Below are positions 23,855 to 37,000 of a stretch of 64,000 bases of DNA, piece by piece. The position numbers were made by a program, and so were the translations under genes. Within the stretch, counting starts at the first letter, position 1. Every line of letters starts with the position of its first letter. This stretch comes from Pegea sp. RAD2-039 (lineage: Eukaryota > Chordata > Thaliacea > Salpida > Salpidae). The DNA is taken from positions 1,302,001-1,366,000 of the forward strand of contig JAQGEQ010000363.1 in the NCBI GenBank assembly GCA_034620365.1, read 5' to 3'. The notes under the pieces were generated by a model. That model ran no database searches, had not been told where the DNA came from, and saw only the letters and a program-made list of their open reading frames with translations.

Positions 23855-24799
23855 AAATAAATGTTTATTTGATATCTATTGCTGTTAAGAAATTATCAAC
23901 AGTTTGAAAAGTTTCTTTTTATTTATTTTCTTGACTTTTTTATTTGTTAGAAAGAAGAAATTAGTTGAAAATGAGAACACATTTATTCCAGTTTTTCATA
24001 CTGATCACTCGTCATTTATTGTGCCAACTATTTCTTTAGAAGGTTTGTTCAAATTTCTTGTTTTTTTCATTTATTATAAACAAATTTTTTCTTAGTTTAT
24101 CTGTTTTTGCTTCCAAACATTTCAATAAAATATTTATTATAAAGGTTCATTAAAAGAAATTGTCTGAATATAGATGAACACGACCAATTTAACTAATAAT
24201 TGTTAATAATAATATTTTAATTTAAAGATGTGATCAATTTTACTAAAGAAGAAGATGAAGAAATAGGAGTGAAAAGCAAAAAGCCTCGAGTAAAATAAGA
24301 ATGTTGAACAACTTTTTGTATGAAAATTTTCAAATTCATTTTATAGATGTCAGGCAAAGAAACAGATCTCGATTATTGGGCGATAAATGAAGAGCGCTTC
24401 AGACTTCATATCAGAGACCAAATTGTTGTTTCATCTGTAAGATCAAGGCATGGAGAAAAGAGTACAACTATAGTTAATGCAATGCTACAAATTAGTCAAC
24501 TTCATTTTTCACCAACAAAAGACGAAACTCAGTGTATAACTATCCAAGAGATTCTTCCAATAGTTAACCGAACCATTCAGATTAACTTTCAAGTCAGTGT
24601 AATCTTTCTTTGGATATCTTTTATCGGTTTTTCTCATCAGGATATGAAAGAGTTTTTAATCATTATGAAAGATGATGAAAAACTGAATTATCTCAAATAA
24701 AATTTAACTGATGAGCAGATGATGATCAATGAAGTCATTACTTTAAACGAAATTTCCAGAAGCATTGTACGTAAGCTTTTTGTTTATGGAGTTGATTTG
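23855..24799 (+). pseudogene. POLR3C fragment, copy 1 (broken)
   Basis: Nearly identical to POLR3C from about 16295: intron 3, exon 4, intron 4, exon 5, intron 5, exon 6, intron 6 and the first part of exon 7. Introns are kept, so this was a DNA-level copy, not a retrocopy. At about 24682 the sequence jumps from the middle of exon 7 (matching about 17146) to the intron before exon 9 (matching about 17490), deleting the end of exon 7 and all of exon 8. Exon 9 follows and breaks off at 24799. There is no promoter, start exon or C-terminus. A 117-codon open frame from the ATG at 24347 is exon 6 read on into intron and the deletion scar. Substitutions are few, so it looks recent. Confidence 0.9.
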
Positions 24800-24807
24800 T
24801 TTTTGGA

Positions 24808-25160
24808 CTTTAAGTTTTCAATTGTACTGTATAATTGCAGAATGAAATTATTATTCTAACTTTTCTTTTATCCCCTAAGGTTTTTAAGACTTAGATGAAA
24901 CAACTAACAACCTTTCAATTAAGATCTTATAATTTCAAAAATTTAGCTAATTTGTAGAAGTCACATGAGACCGTTAACAGCTTATGTAACCTAAAAACGT
25001 AACCAGAATTTTACTGGTTGGTTGGTTTCTACGTAAAAATGGAATTAAAGATTTTAAAACTTCTCAATTTATGCTCACTTGAACTAATAGAATGTTAGTT
25101 AAGGCTGAAAGTTACATAACATAATTTTTTCATAATTTGTTCAAGTCAACAAAAATCTTA
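24808..25160 (+). repeat. Repeat A, copy 2 (first half of composite module 2)
   Basis: Collinear with 23480-23825 and clearly diverged by substitutions and small indels. It starts a few bases after POLR3C fragment copy 1 ends, so the modules are arranged in tandem. Confidence 0.75.
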
Positions 25161-25161
25161 A

Positions 25162-25376
25162 TCAAATTTCTTGTTTTTTCGTTTATTATAAACAAACTTC
25201 ATTTTAATTTATTTGTTTTTGCTTCCAAACATTTCAATGAAATATTTATTATAAAAGTTAATTGAAAGAAATTGTCTGAATATAGATGAACACGACCAAT
25301 TTAACTAATAATTGTTAATAATAATATGTTAATTTAAAGATGTGATCAATTTTACTAAAGAAGAAGATAAAGAAAT
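25162..25376 (+). pseudogene. POLR3C fragment, copy 2 (intron 4 and part of exon 5)
   Basis: It matches POLR3C from about 16510 through intron 4 into exon 5, then stops inside the acidic GAAGAAGATAAAGAAAT stretch. A shorter version of copy 1 in the second module, with no coding potential of its own. Confidence 0.85.
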
Positions 25377-28300
25377 GTATTTCAAGGTCATCTTTAAAAA
25401 AAAATTAATGAAAGCGTAACGTAAAGTTTAACGTTTCATACTACGTTCGTCTAAATAATTTTCAAATACTAATTTTAGCAAACACACAGATATACAAAAG
25501 TTTCAACAAATTTTTAAAGCATGTTTTAGCACCATATATATTTGTTATTAGCAAATCAATTTATGAAACATCAATAAATAATATTTATGTCTGAGGAAAG
25601 TATAGTAATTAAACCTATATTTTACTATTTTTAACATTTTGACCTTTCAACAACAAAATTCTGCAACTTACTGAATGTCAAATATAAAAACATACTTTTA
25701 AATGAAAATCAATTTCAAAAAAAATCATAAATAAAATACTCTTGAAAAAATATAAGAAAATAGCTTTACACAAATTATTTAAGGAAATCATGGCTTTAAT
25801 AAACATTTTATGCGTAATAGCTAAAATGTGTTAAAACTAAGGTATGTTCTACTGACTTCTTTTAAGATGATAATAATAGTTGTTTGTTATTATCTAGTAA
25901 TCTACCTAATAAATACCAACATTTAGTTTGTAACACATTCAGTTTGTAATCAGTGTTTGAATCAGATAGGATTATTGAACTAATTGTAAAAGGGGCTATT
26001 AAATAGAAAAACTCACATAAAAATTTACAATAAATTTATAATTAGGTTGATTGATGAAAGCTACTAAATACAAAGTACGCTAATATCAAATTATATTTCA
26101 AAAAATTAATATCTTTTACTAAGTTTGTCAAATACTTTAAGTTTTTAGGCCCAAATCTTAATAAATCTTTTAATAGAGCTTCTTTTTAAAAAATGTAAAA
26201 ATAAGGGAACATTAGGCTGTTATTCATTTACAGTTCACAGAAAAGAAGAATTATAAACTACTAAACTATTAAAGAACCAAAATTGAATGTTAGGGATGCT
26301 GTTGAACGCTGCCAAAAATGAGGACAACAGAATTTTGAACCAAATGTGGATAGTCTTGCACTGCACGTACAAAACACAAGCAGATTTTAACTAATTGCAT
26401 AATTTTGGCTTCCAGTTTAGTAATAGAATTACCATAAATTATTTTTGTAATTTTAAAACATATTACTTAAGTGTTTATGAGTTGGTATTAATTAAATCAA
26501 CATTAGTCGAATTTGTAGTTTTATTTTTTCATTTTTATGTAGCAATATTTCGTCTTTGTTTTAAAATCGTTTTGTAACAAATACACATTTAATAAAAATA
26601 ATAAAGTATTTTTCGTGTTATACAGATTGTGGCATACACAGTATGTTTAGAAAAAAAATCAAAATAATCGTTTTTGATTTAGAATTGAAAGTTATGTTTA
26701 TGAGACATTCAGTAAATCTTTGGTGCTATTCTATTTTATAAAGGAGCAAAATTCTTACAAGAATCTGAGGTTAGACTTTATTTTGACTGACATTTCTAAT
26801 CAAACAAAACTTGTTAATGAAATTAAAGACCATCTAGAAAAATAAGACAAAAAGAAAATTAGTTTCAGTTACTAGAAAGATGCAGAAAAGTAACTTGTAG
26901 ACAAAGTAAAACAAACAAACAAATGTTAAACGATGTCTATTAATATCATTCAGTTTAAAAATCAAAAGGGGTTCCCCTTTCAAAGAAATTAAAAAAAAAC
27001 CTCAAAAAAATGATGGTAAAAATTTAAACAAATCTCACTATATTTTGTGGTTGTGGTGGCTTAAGACTTTTTACTTAAACAAACAAGAACTTGAAATATG
27101 TTGAATGAAAAATCAAAGACTTTGTGAGCTTTACTCAAGCAACGTATTGTAGGAAGCAGGAGAAGACGTAGTAGTTTTTGTTATTTTATTCTTGGAGTAT
27201 CTGCAGATTACTCTTTAGACTTGCAAATAGATTTGTGATAGCTTTAAACATTTGTTTTATTTTTACTCTAAGTGTTTCTTATCAAGGATTAAAGTAAAAG
27301 TATTTAAATTATCAGAACTTCCAATGCCACTTTGAAGCAAAAACTTGAATGTTTAATCCTAATTTGTCCAAGATACAATCTAACTGCAACTGATCTCCAT
27401 AAGATGTAATATCAAACTAGAACAAGAAAACTTTATAAATCTTTGGCATCAAGAAGCGAGGGATTACTTTTAACATATAAATTCAATCAGAGATACACAT
27501 TTACGACAATAGCAGGAACATAAGATTGTAATAAGCTGGTATAGATTTAAATAGGGAAACAGGAGATTACTCTGCCTCATATGCAAATTTATTTTGATGT
27601 CAATACCTATAGTGTTATTTAAAAAGTGGTAATTTGATAATAATTGATAGAATCTACTTTTTCTGTAGTTTACAATGGTTTCCATTTGTGTTGAGCGCAT
27701 TCTATAATACGATAAACCTATCTTAAAGGGATATTATCACTTCACAGGCTAGATCAATTATAAGTAGATCTTTTTCTCTTAAGATTTTTATTTTTTTGTT
27801 TTTGATCTCAAACCAGTTTTCTTAGCTTTTTGACCCGCAAAAATTCTGAAAACATAGTTTTATTTGAAAGATAGTTTTGCTGTTAACTATATCTACTTTT
27901 TATCCTTAAGATGTTAAATAAAACTAAAACTTTAAAAGCTTTTTCAGCAATATTGGTTACAAGGTAAAAATTATGAAATCCTTTTACAAATAACACTATC
28001 GAGCAATTAAAGCTTGGTGTTTGTTTCCGCTATTTGGTGCTAAAGAGTCGACGAAGGATTTAAGGCTTTTTCGCTGCCGAAAATTGCATATTAAAATTAA
28101 AATCGTTTTTCAATTGCCTATAAAGTTTATTAAGCTCTGATAGGTCAATTTTGATAGAAACTTGTCTTACTTTGTTTAAAAAGAAATATATTTTGTAAAA
28201 TTAGTTTAAATGTGAAAAGCTACTTTTTTAAATTGGTTGTTTTGTTTTCTTCTTTTATTTTGATGCAATAAAGATTTATTTACATAGCCTATTTACTTTC

Positions 28301-28570
28301 GAAAGCTTTAGTTTTCTGAAATTACAGATTTAGAAAAGAAACTATTTGAACGAATGTATTTAATTACAATTTGAGTTATTCTGAGCTCGGTTTATATAAA
28401 GATACTTTTTTTTTGTAAATTTTAAAAACCCATAAAATATTTTTGTAGCTTTTCTATGATTAAACGATTTAAGTTTTGCATTGAATAATTTATGTTTCAA
28501 TAAGTTGAAAAGTCAAGCTAATCAAATTTCTCCATATTTTTTTAGTTTTTCGCTCAACTAAGCAGTTGCA
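25377..28570. other. 3.2 kb AT-rich gap, nothing recognised
   Basis: It lies between the POLR3C-derived modules and the start of SLC22 paralogue B, and must include that gene's promoter near its right end. No exon chain, RNA gene or known repeat was found. The short open frames here (for example 26395-26577 and 27470-27700) have no family features. Confidence 0.5.
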
Positions 28571-31500
28571 ATGATTGATTTTGATATTCTATTAGACAAG
28601 CTAGGACATATTGGCAAGTTTCAGTGGTTGATTTTCTTCTCTTTATCTTACTGGAATATAACAAACGGTTTCAATGCCTTAGCTACTGTCTTCATTGCCT
28701 ATACCCCAGATTTTAGGTAATTGGTCATCGCTTTTATATGTTCAGAAGATATTGTCAAGACTAATGCAATTAAATTTGATTAAAATTATAAAAACTTAAA
28801 TCTACAAATTTCCTTTCAACAAAATAACAACTTATTGTTTAGATGCAAAGCCGGCTCATTTGATAATTCAACTCTTTACCCTAACCTAACAGAAATTGAA
28901 ATTTTAAACCTTACTACACCTTATAATGAGAAAGATGGGAAGTATGATGTTTGTGCCAGGTTACCATTTTATATACTCAACTATTTTTTGAATATAATAT
29001 ATATTTTATAATTAATATCTAATACGTTCATACAACATTTGAAGTTTGATGAAATTTAAATAATTGTTTCATCGAATGCATAAACCTCCCAAAGTTATCT
29101 TTGTATGTTTTGATATAATGTCGTTGAAAACAACTCAAGTTTTTTTATTTTGCTAATCAGAAGAAACTGTTATTGTAAACTAGCATTTGTTTAAACAACA
29201 TATTTTGCAGTACAGACAGATAAAAATGGTATTAACTTAACAACAAACTTATGATTGAACTTTTTACTGTAGGTATGGATATAATATCAGTGAGTGTGAC
29301 AAAAATTACTCGTGCGTAAACAAATCAGCTGCTATCATTTCATGCGACAAGGGATATCACTACGATGATTCGGTCTTCACTGAAACTGTGATCACAGAGG
29401 TTTGTAGTTTCTCTGAGACTTCTGTGAACAACTTCTTAATTTTAGTTTGATCTTGTTTGTGATCGAAATTTGTACAATGCTCTTTCAACCTCTTTATATT
29501 ACGTCGGGATGTTAATTGGATCTTTAGTGTTCGGAGCATTTTGTGACAGGTAAGCTTTTGTGTTTCAAATTAAACTCTGAATTCATAAAAGATTTTATGA
29601 AGATACGGACGTAAGAAAACGGTCATCTTGTGCTATATTGGATCAATAACTTTTATGTTTGGAATTACTTTTAGTACAAACGTAACGATGTATATGATAT
29701 TCAGATTAATCTGTTCAGCGTTTGTATATGGATGTGGAACTGGCTGTTATGTTTACAGTAGGTATTACAAATATTCACATCATTAATCGAAGTAAACTGT
29801 TTACTTGTACTCCGAACTTACCTGAAAATAGCAAGTCATCATATTCATCATGATAGGAAAACACTTGTGTCAATTAGTTGACTAATATTTAACAAAACAT
29901 ATTTTTTCGCCTAAAACTGTTTAAAATTGTTTTTTTAGCTTTAGTTTGGTTTATCACTTTGTTATCTTTGGCAAGTTTTCTTGAGTTAGTTTTACTCTAA
30001 CGAAACTTTTTAACTTTGTTGATGCCAACTCATACATAATCTTTCATTCCCGTATCCACGTTGGGCTTTATTATAATTTTTAGAAATCTTCTAATATTAA
30101 CTTTACCACAGTTTTAATAAAAAAAAATTAAATTATCAACAAAATATTCAAATTATTTTTAGGACTATACATATTTCGCATTCTCAACTTTTATCAATGT
30201 TTTATCAAATTGATATTATTTTGTAGTCATGGAAACTGTTGGTGACAAATGGAGAACTATTTTAGGATTTGCTTATCAAAGTTTCTTTTGTTTTGGGTAC
30301 ATGATGCAATCCGGCTTATCGTATCAATGGAGGAATTGGCATGACTTGATGGTAACTGAGCAACTAACCGCTTCAATGACTCCTTTTGAGTTCTTATTTA
30401 CAGCTTGCTTGCTGCATAGCAAGTCTTCCTTTTATTGTAACTCTCTTTGTTGTTCCTGAGTCACCAAGATGGTTATTTACAAACGACAAATTTGAGGAAG
30501 GAAAAAAAGTGTGTCATCTAATTTTTTTAATTACTTGATGATTGTCTTAAATGTCTTCAGGTGATTGCTCAAATGGAAAAGACGAACAATATCCATTTGA
30601 CTGAGAAAGATTGGGAAGATGCAGAAGTTAGTTTTCACTAAAAGCTTTCAATGTTTAACATTTTAAAGTTAAACAATTTAATTACTTATGATAAAAGCAG
30701 CAATTTCGCAAGTCATTCTTTAGGGTTTATTATGTTTAATTTGTGGGGATAGCTTGATGCATATCAACATCAGATAATTATTTCTACAAATATTTAAATT
30801 ATTCTTTTCTAGGTGGAAAAGGTTAAAGTTATAAACAATTACTCTCTACTAGACTTGTTCAAATTGCCGAAAACTCGTCTAGTAACTTTAAATATGATGT
30901 TTTCTTGGTAAAAGTTTTGGTTTCACTTTTAGCAATGTTTAATTTAAGTTTATTTTTAGGTTTGTTTGTAGCTTGGTTTATTATGGACTGGCTTTGAATG
31001 CAGGGTCGTTGGCCGGAGACATTTTTGTCAACAATACTTTAAGTTTGTAGATTTTTTTTTAAGAATCGAAGGTTCTTTGCAACAAAATGCTGCAAAAGCA
31101 AACCTGAAACTCTGTTTGAAGTTTACTTAAAAAACTTAAATGAAATAAATAAAACTATAAAAAAGTTTGCCTAAAAAAATATTTTCAAAGGAATTTGTTG
31201 AATAAATATTTGAAAATATAAAAATATCAAGATTAATAAGTTGAAAAATATTAAGAAATGATTGATTGCTAATATTTTCATAAAATAAACTGAATAACAT
31301 TACTGAATAATACTGAAAACTTTAGGGTTGATTTATTTGTGATTTTTTATTGATATTTCAGATGGTGTTGTAGAGATTTCAGCTTACGTAGTTTGTATAT
31401 TTCTGCTGAATATAATTGGAAGAAGAATGACTCTCGCTTTGACCACATTGCTGGCAGGGTTTGGTCTTTTAGTATCTCTAATTTCTGAGCAATATGCAAA

Positions 31501-33033
31501 TGATCAGAAAAGTGATTAGAATTATTGCTTAACAACTTTAAAGAGTTATAAAAAGTTATCCTTGTATCAGCAATCTCTAAGGAACTAAACAATTTTCAAA
31601 CATTGAAACAACAACCTAAGTCATTTTTAGCTAATTTTTGAACTATAATTGATAATTGAAATTGAAAAAATTGTAAAAAATCATTTTTACTTAACATACT
31701 TTAGTCTAAAAGTTAAACTTTTTCAAGAAAAGTTCCAATACTTTGTAACCAATTAGAAGAAAATAAAGAAGTTAGAAATCTCTCGTTATATTCAGTTATT
31801 TCTTTTCAGAAATAGCTCTTAAATGAGTTCATTTTGTTACAATCGATTTTACGAATAATCTATTTGTGAATAAGGCTTAAAGACTGCTAATGCTAAAACT
31901 CAAATCTCATGATTCTTCGAAACCCGTAAAAGTCGATACGCATAATCTTGTTTATTTAAATTTAATATTTTAGGTTTGAAAACAGTAAGCATTGTATTTG
32001 CTTTTATTGGTAAAGCTGGAATTTCTGGAGCTTTTGGAGTTATCTACAATTTAACTGCAGAACTTTTTCCTACTGTCACAAGGTTTGCCACTTGAGTCCT
32101 GAACGAGATTCTATTTACAACTTTTAGGAGTAACGCTGTCGGAATGGGTTCTGCGGCTGCTAGGATTGGTGGTATTTTGGCGCCTTTTATAATTTGGCTC
32201 CAAGACACAATTGATTGGCTGCCAAATGTGATTTTCACAGTGCTGGGTGAGTTTTGTAGTTAAAGGGTACCAAATAAAGTATTCTTGATGAAAACGAACT
32301 TCAAAACTGTTCACATTGTCATGTGAAATTTAAAGCTCTAAAATGAAAAGTTTTTGTGAAAATAAAAATTCAGTTTATCTGCTTTTAATTTTAGAAAAAA
32401 TAAACTTTAGAACTTTATGCCTAAAGTTGACATAAGGTCTTAGTGCTACCAACTAATTGTATAATCTGAATAACTCGTCCCTATATTTATTCTAACAAAT
32501 AACATAGACGTTTGGTTGTCTTATTTGGAGCTTTAACTATAACCTACGAGTTCAAATACCAAACAGAAGACTTGATTGACATTTTTGTTATCTCATCTAC
32601 TCTAGATAATTCCAGGAACTGTTTACATACATTTTTTGATTTAATTTGATTTAAGCTTTATTTAATTATAAATAAGTTTTCAAAAATGTTTGAATAATGT
32701 CTTAGCAATACCAAAAATAATCAATTAAAAAATTAGTTAGGAAATATTTCGATATTTTTCTTAAAGGTATTACTGCTGGTTTGCTGGCTCTTCTATTTCC
32801 TGAAACTAAAGGCTTTGAGCTGATGGAAACAGTTGAAGAAGCTGAACATTTTTACACAACAAAGACACAGAACAAAAAGTTTGTTGATAAAAAAGCTTTA
32901 TTCCATTCTAACACATTTTTTTAGATTAAACACGATATCGGGTGATTCTACATCTATTTACGGAAGCGAGTATTTTGACATCGAAAACAAAGCTTTTTCT
33001 GACTCTTCTTCAAATCTTTCGACTGAAAAATAA
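28571..33033 (+). CDS. SLC22-type organic ion transporter, paralogue B
   Basis: A sister of the carrier at 18.9-23.1 kb, transcribed away from it. Exons: 28571-28716, 28843-28959, 29273-29399, 29446-29549, 29603-29757, 30227-30351, 30404-30508, 30561-30626, 30813-30907, 30960-31042, about 31362-31509, 31974-32082, 32128-32246, 32767-32879 and 32925-33033. It starts MIDFDILLDKLGHIGKFQWL. The extracellular loop has paired Cys and N-glycosylation sequons. FDLVCDR, DRYGRKK (MFS signature), VVPESPRWL, LNAGSLAGDIFVN and YNLTAELFPTVTR mark the fold. The last small intron leads to a Ser-rich cytoplasmic tail ending SNLSTEK; if it is not spliced, the frame stops at 32924. Exons 1, 4, 5 and 6 match paralogue A in length, so the pair arose by duplication. 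Substrate unknown. Confidence 0.88.
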
Positions 33034-34029
33034 TCCTAAAGTTAAGAAAAGCAAACTTTAGTTTATTTTCTTTTAGTGATTTGCAATTGTATACTCTAAT
33101 TATGTTGTAAAAATAACTTTTGATTAAGTTAAAAATTCATTTTTACTTTTTATAAAGTTTTGAAAATACTTTTAACTTTTAATATATTTCTAATTTCAAT
33201 CGACGCTCTATTTTATTTATCGAAACCTCGCACATGATTATTCAACGTTTCTACTTCCAACAAGTAATTACTTAAATGATGAAATGAGACTCTGTGTTAC
33301 TCACTAACTCTTTTATGATAAGTTCAAAACTTCTGAGACTTGTTCTAAATATTTGAATTTCTGTTAATGTTGAAATCAGATAAAATTTACAAATCTTAAC
33401 TTCAGCCTAAAGTCAAATTTGAATTTTATAACCGCCATACGGAGCTGTTGATCTTTAAATTAATTTGTTTGTTTTAAGATGAAACTCACTGAAGCAGAAA
33501 ATCCGCGTAAAATAGGTGGAGGTAGAGAGTTAATGAAGGAAGTGTTAAAAATAGAATTTTGAAAATAAACAGAAATTAAAAAGTAATAAATGTTCACATG
33601 ATTAATTATTAGACAAAAGCCTTCAGAGGAGTACTTCACAAACTTTGATAAATGTTTCAAAACAAACTTCTTTTAAACCTCACAAATTCATAAACAGAAA
33701 AAATAACAATTTTTTTAAATATTTCATTTTAATCAGAAGTTTAAACTGAAAGCAAAAATCAAAGACACGAGTGTTAAAATATTCTTAGATAATAAGTTTT
33801 GATAATTCAAAAATAAAAGCAAAATAAATAGTTGAAAAAATTGAGTGATTAAATGGTCAGAGCAATACTAAGATGTGATTGGTTGATGAAAGTCACGTGG
33901 GTTTCCCGGTATTACGAGTAGTGAAAGAAAGAAAAAAAATTATCGATCCTAGTTAAAGTGAGAGAAAAGAAAATAAAGAAAATGAAAAAAGTTGTAAATA
34001 ATTGATAATGATTTAAGGAGTTTAGAGAG
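33034..34029. other. Convergent gap, nothing recognised
   Basis: About 1 kb of AT-rich sequence between the stop codons of SLC22 B (+) and rabaptin (-), presumably both 3' UTRs. No gene or repeat was seen. Confidence 0.5.
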
Positions 34030-37000
34030 CTACTCTTCAGTATCAGGAGCTTCTTCGGATTTCTTTTCAGTCTCTTCTTTGATTCGGATGTTTTCCAATT
34101 TAACCTTTAATCAGAAACATTTGAAATTTAGCGAAGTGACTCGATGTTGTCACGTGATGTCGTCACCTGAAGTGATTGAGAAAGTTGTACAAAGTCTCGT
34201 TGAACTTGTTCACTTGTTTCCAAGGACTCTTGGAGAGATCGGACTTGATTGCGAGCCTCAGAAAGTTGTGCTTCAGTTTGCTCCTGAAATTTGAATCTTA
34301 AATTTGATCACGTGATCACAAATCAAACAAACTTTGTTTGTGATTTCAGAAGCCAATTTATCCCGAAGACTTTTGATCATTTCGCGAGACTTTGATCTCA
34401 TTGACTCGGCAGTCAGCTGATTTTTTTCCAATCTCATCTGTTCGAGAAAGAAATGACGTCATTAGCTAAAATATCAAGAAGCTTTGATGACGCCATCAGC
34501 AGTCATGTGATAGTTTTGTGTCAACAAATTTACTTTCAAATTGGTTTTATCTTTAAGCAAAGATTCAAATTGAGATTGAACTGAAGCAGATCGAATTTGA
34601 AGATCTTTAATCTCCAAGCTTAAAGTATCTTCAATCTGATTCTTGGAGTGCTGGAAGATGAACAGATCAGATGTAAAGATCACAAGCTCATCAGTTAGTA
34701 ACTAGTTTACTTGTATCGCTGTCAGCTGACTTTTCAGAAAGCAAGTCTCACTTTGTAATTTGTTCTCAATCTCATTCTTCTCAGAGATTACTAATCTTAA
34801 AGTGGACTTACTCTTCTGTAAAGACTTTTTCAGCTCCTAAAAAAGATTTTTTTTATTTTCTAACAAGATGGTAGATAGGAAACCTGAACTGCAGGTGAGT
34901 TGTTTTCATTTTGATCTTGTTTCATTCTATTAATCAAATGATTTTTCACTTTGTAATAATTCTTCGTCATTTGATTCTGGAAAATAAAAGATGAAGATCA
35001 AACAATTAGTTGAGAAAGATACAGACCAGTTGATTTGCATCTTCAAGTTCTTTTGATAACCGCAAACTTTTCATCTCATTCAAAACTCCTTCAAATTGAA
35101 GCAATTTTTTTGTCAACAGATTTATTTCTTTTGTAGAAATCTCAGCTAGACTTTTCAACTGATCTTCTAAATGTGATCTGATCTTGCTCTCATCTTCATA
35201 ACGTAACTTCCAGCTGTTCTGAAATGATATTAACAAAACCACAAATTAGCAAATACTATGAAACGTTTCATTTAGTTTGATGAAATTGTTTGCTTAACTT
35301 AAATCAATTAGTTGTGAAAAATAGAAAGTAAAGATGAAAGGAGGAGTAGAAAAGAACCGGAGATCACCTCAGATGATGAGTTGTCACCTGTAAAAATTCA
35401 TCATCAAATTATTTGTGAGTTTTTAGTTAATATTTAATAAACTATTCGAATGTTTAGATGAAAAAAATGTTTTGGAACCTACAATTTGATGAAATTTAAG
35501 ATTTTCAGATTATAAGTTTTTGTTTTGAGATAAAAAACTCATTAAGCAGCAGAATAAGAAATAATTAATTATAATATAAAAAAGACAATTTGATCGACTA
35601 TTTAGGTGAAGTTTTCGAAATTATCCTTCAATTAAGTTGACATTTTACATTTGACCAGTTTCATACCTTCTGCTAGACTTTTGTTACATTTTGGTGATTC
35701 CATACAATCATTGATAGAGATTTGAGAGTTTGAAAATTGTTCTTGTGTTGTCTGCTGGCTGTTTAACGAAACGGAACGAAATCAAATAGCTTCAATACGT
35801 CACAAAAACGTGATAGTGGTCTCTAAATAATTGTCGAACAGAATTTTTAGAAATAAAACAAACCTGCTTGTTGATGTTTTCTCCTGAAAATGAAATTTGT
35901 TGAAAAAATGTTTTTCATGAAATGTTTTTAAACATATGTAACCTGTTGTTCTCTGCAACTGTTTGCTTTCAGTAAACTCCATTGTTCATCTGTGATCATT
36001 TCTCGAAGAAATTTGATGTCAACAACCAGTATATCGTCAGATTCGTCTTTCAGATAAACCTCTTTTAAATGTTGGTGATTTTTTTGTTCTTCTTCTAACA
36101 ATCTACAAACTAGAGAAGAAATAGGTGGTTAGAAATTCTTACAAAATTTGACTCATTCTAAATAACCAATTTTATTGACAAAGAAAGTTGAAATCTTACC
36201 AAAAAACAAACAAAATAAATAATTAATCAAAAATAAATTTATTTATATATGATTAAAAGCAATTTGAATAATTACAACTTATATATAATTATGGGACACA
36301 ATATTTTATATTTGTTTATAAGATCAACAATTTTCTACAAACTAAAATGAGTTAGCTAAAGAGAAAGAAATTAAAAAAACAAATGTAAACGGTTTCTAAG
36401 TCTAGTCAGCATTTTTAGAATTTCAATAAATAACGTCCTCAACTTACTTTCATGCATTTTTCTCTTCAAAGTTTCATTTTCTTGTTCAAGAATTGAAATA
36501 TGATGAGAATGTTCACCTACTAGTGTTTCTGATTCGCATGTTGACACCTTAAACCCAAATTGCAATTTCAATGATGTCTCAAATTTGTTAATTAAAAAGT
36601 AAACCAGCTTTAAAATTCTTACATTTTCATTTAAATCAGCATTTTGAAGAGATTTTTGAAGTTTTACTAAACTATTTTCAAGATCTGATCTTTCACATCT
36701 CCATTGGCATCTTTCAATCTCAAACTGCTGAAGAATTTCATTTTTTTGTTCTTCCATTGAATCTAAACAAAGCAGCCATTTTATTACAAACAAATGGTGA
36801 TTAGTTATTGACAAAATACTTTAATACAAGTTAGCTAATCTAAAAACAGTTTTTAAAAACCTTCTAGAACTCTTTGCAAAGATTCAATTTCTTGTAAATG
36901 ATTATTTCTTAATCCTTCCACTGCTTCCTGAAATATAAACTTTATTGGAAGACTTTCAAATGAAATTTAAGTACAATGAACTGAAATTATTATTCATAAA

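Noticed and set aside
24347-24700. 117-codon POLR3C-like frame as a functional short gene
   Set aside because: It is exon 6 read through into intron 6, truncated exon 7 and a deletion scar, with no start exon or promoter. Better called a pseudogene fragment.
27470-27700. 76-codon minus-strand frame upstream of SLC22 B
   Set aside because: Low-complexity, no signal peptide or domain, and no flanking exon structure.
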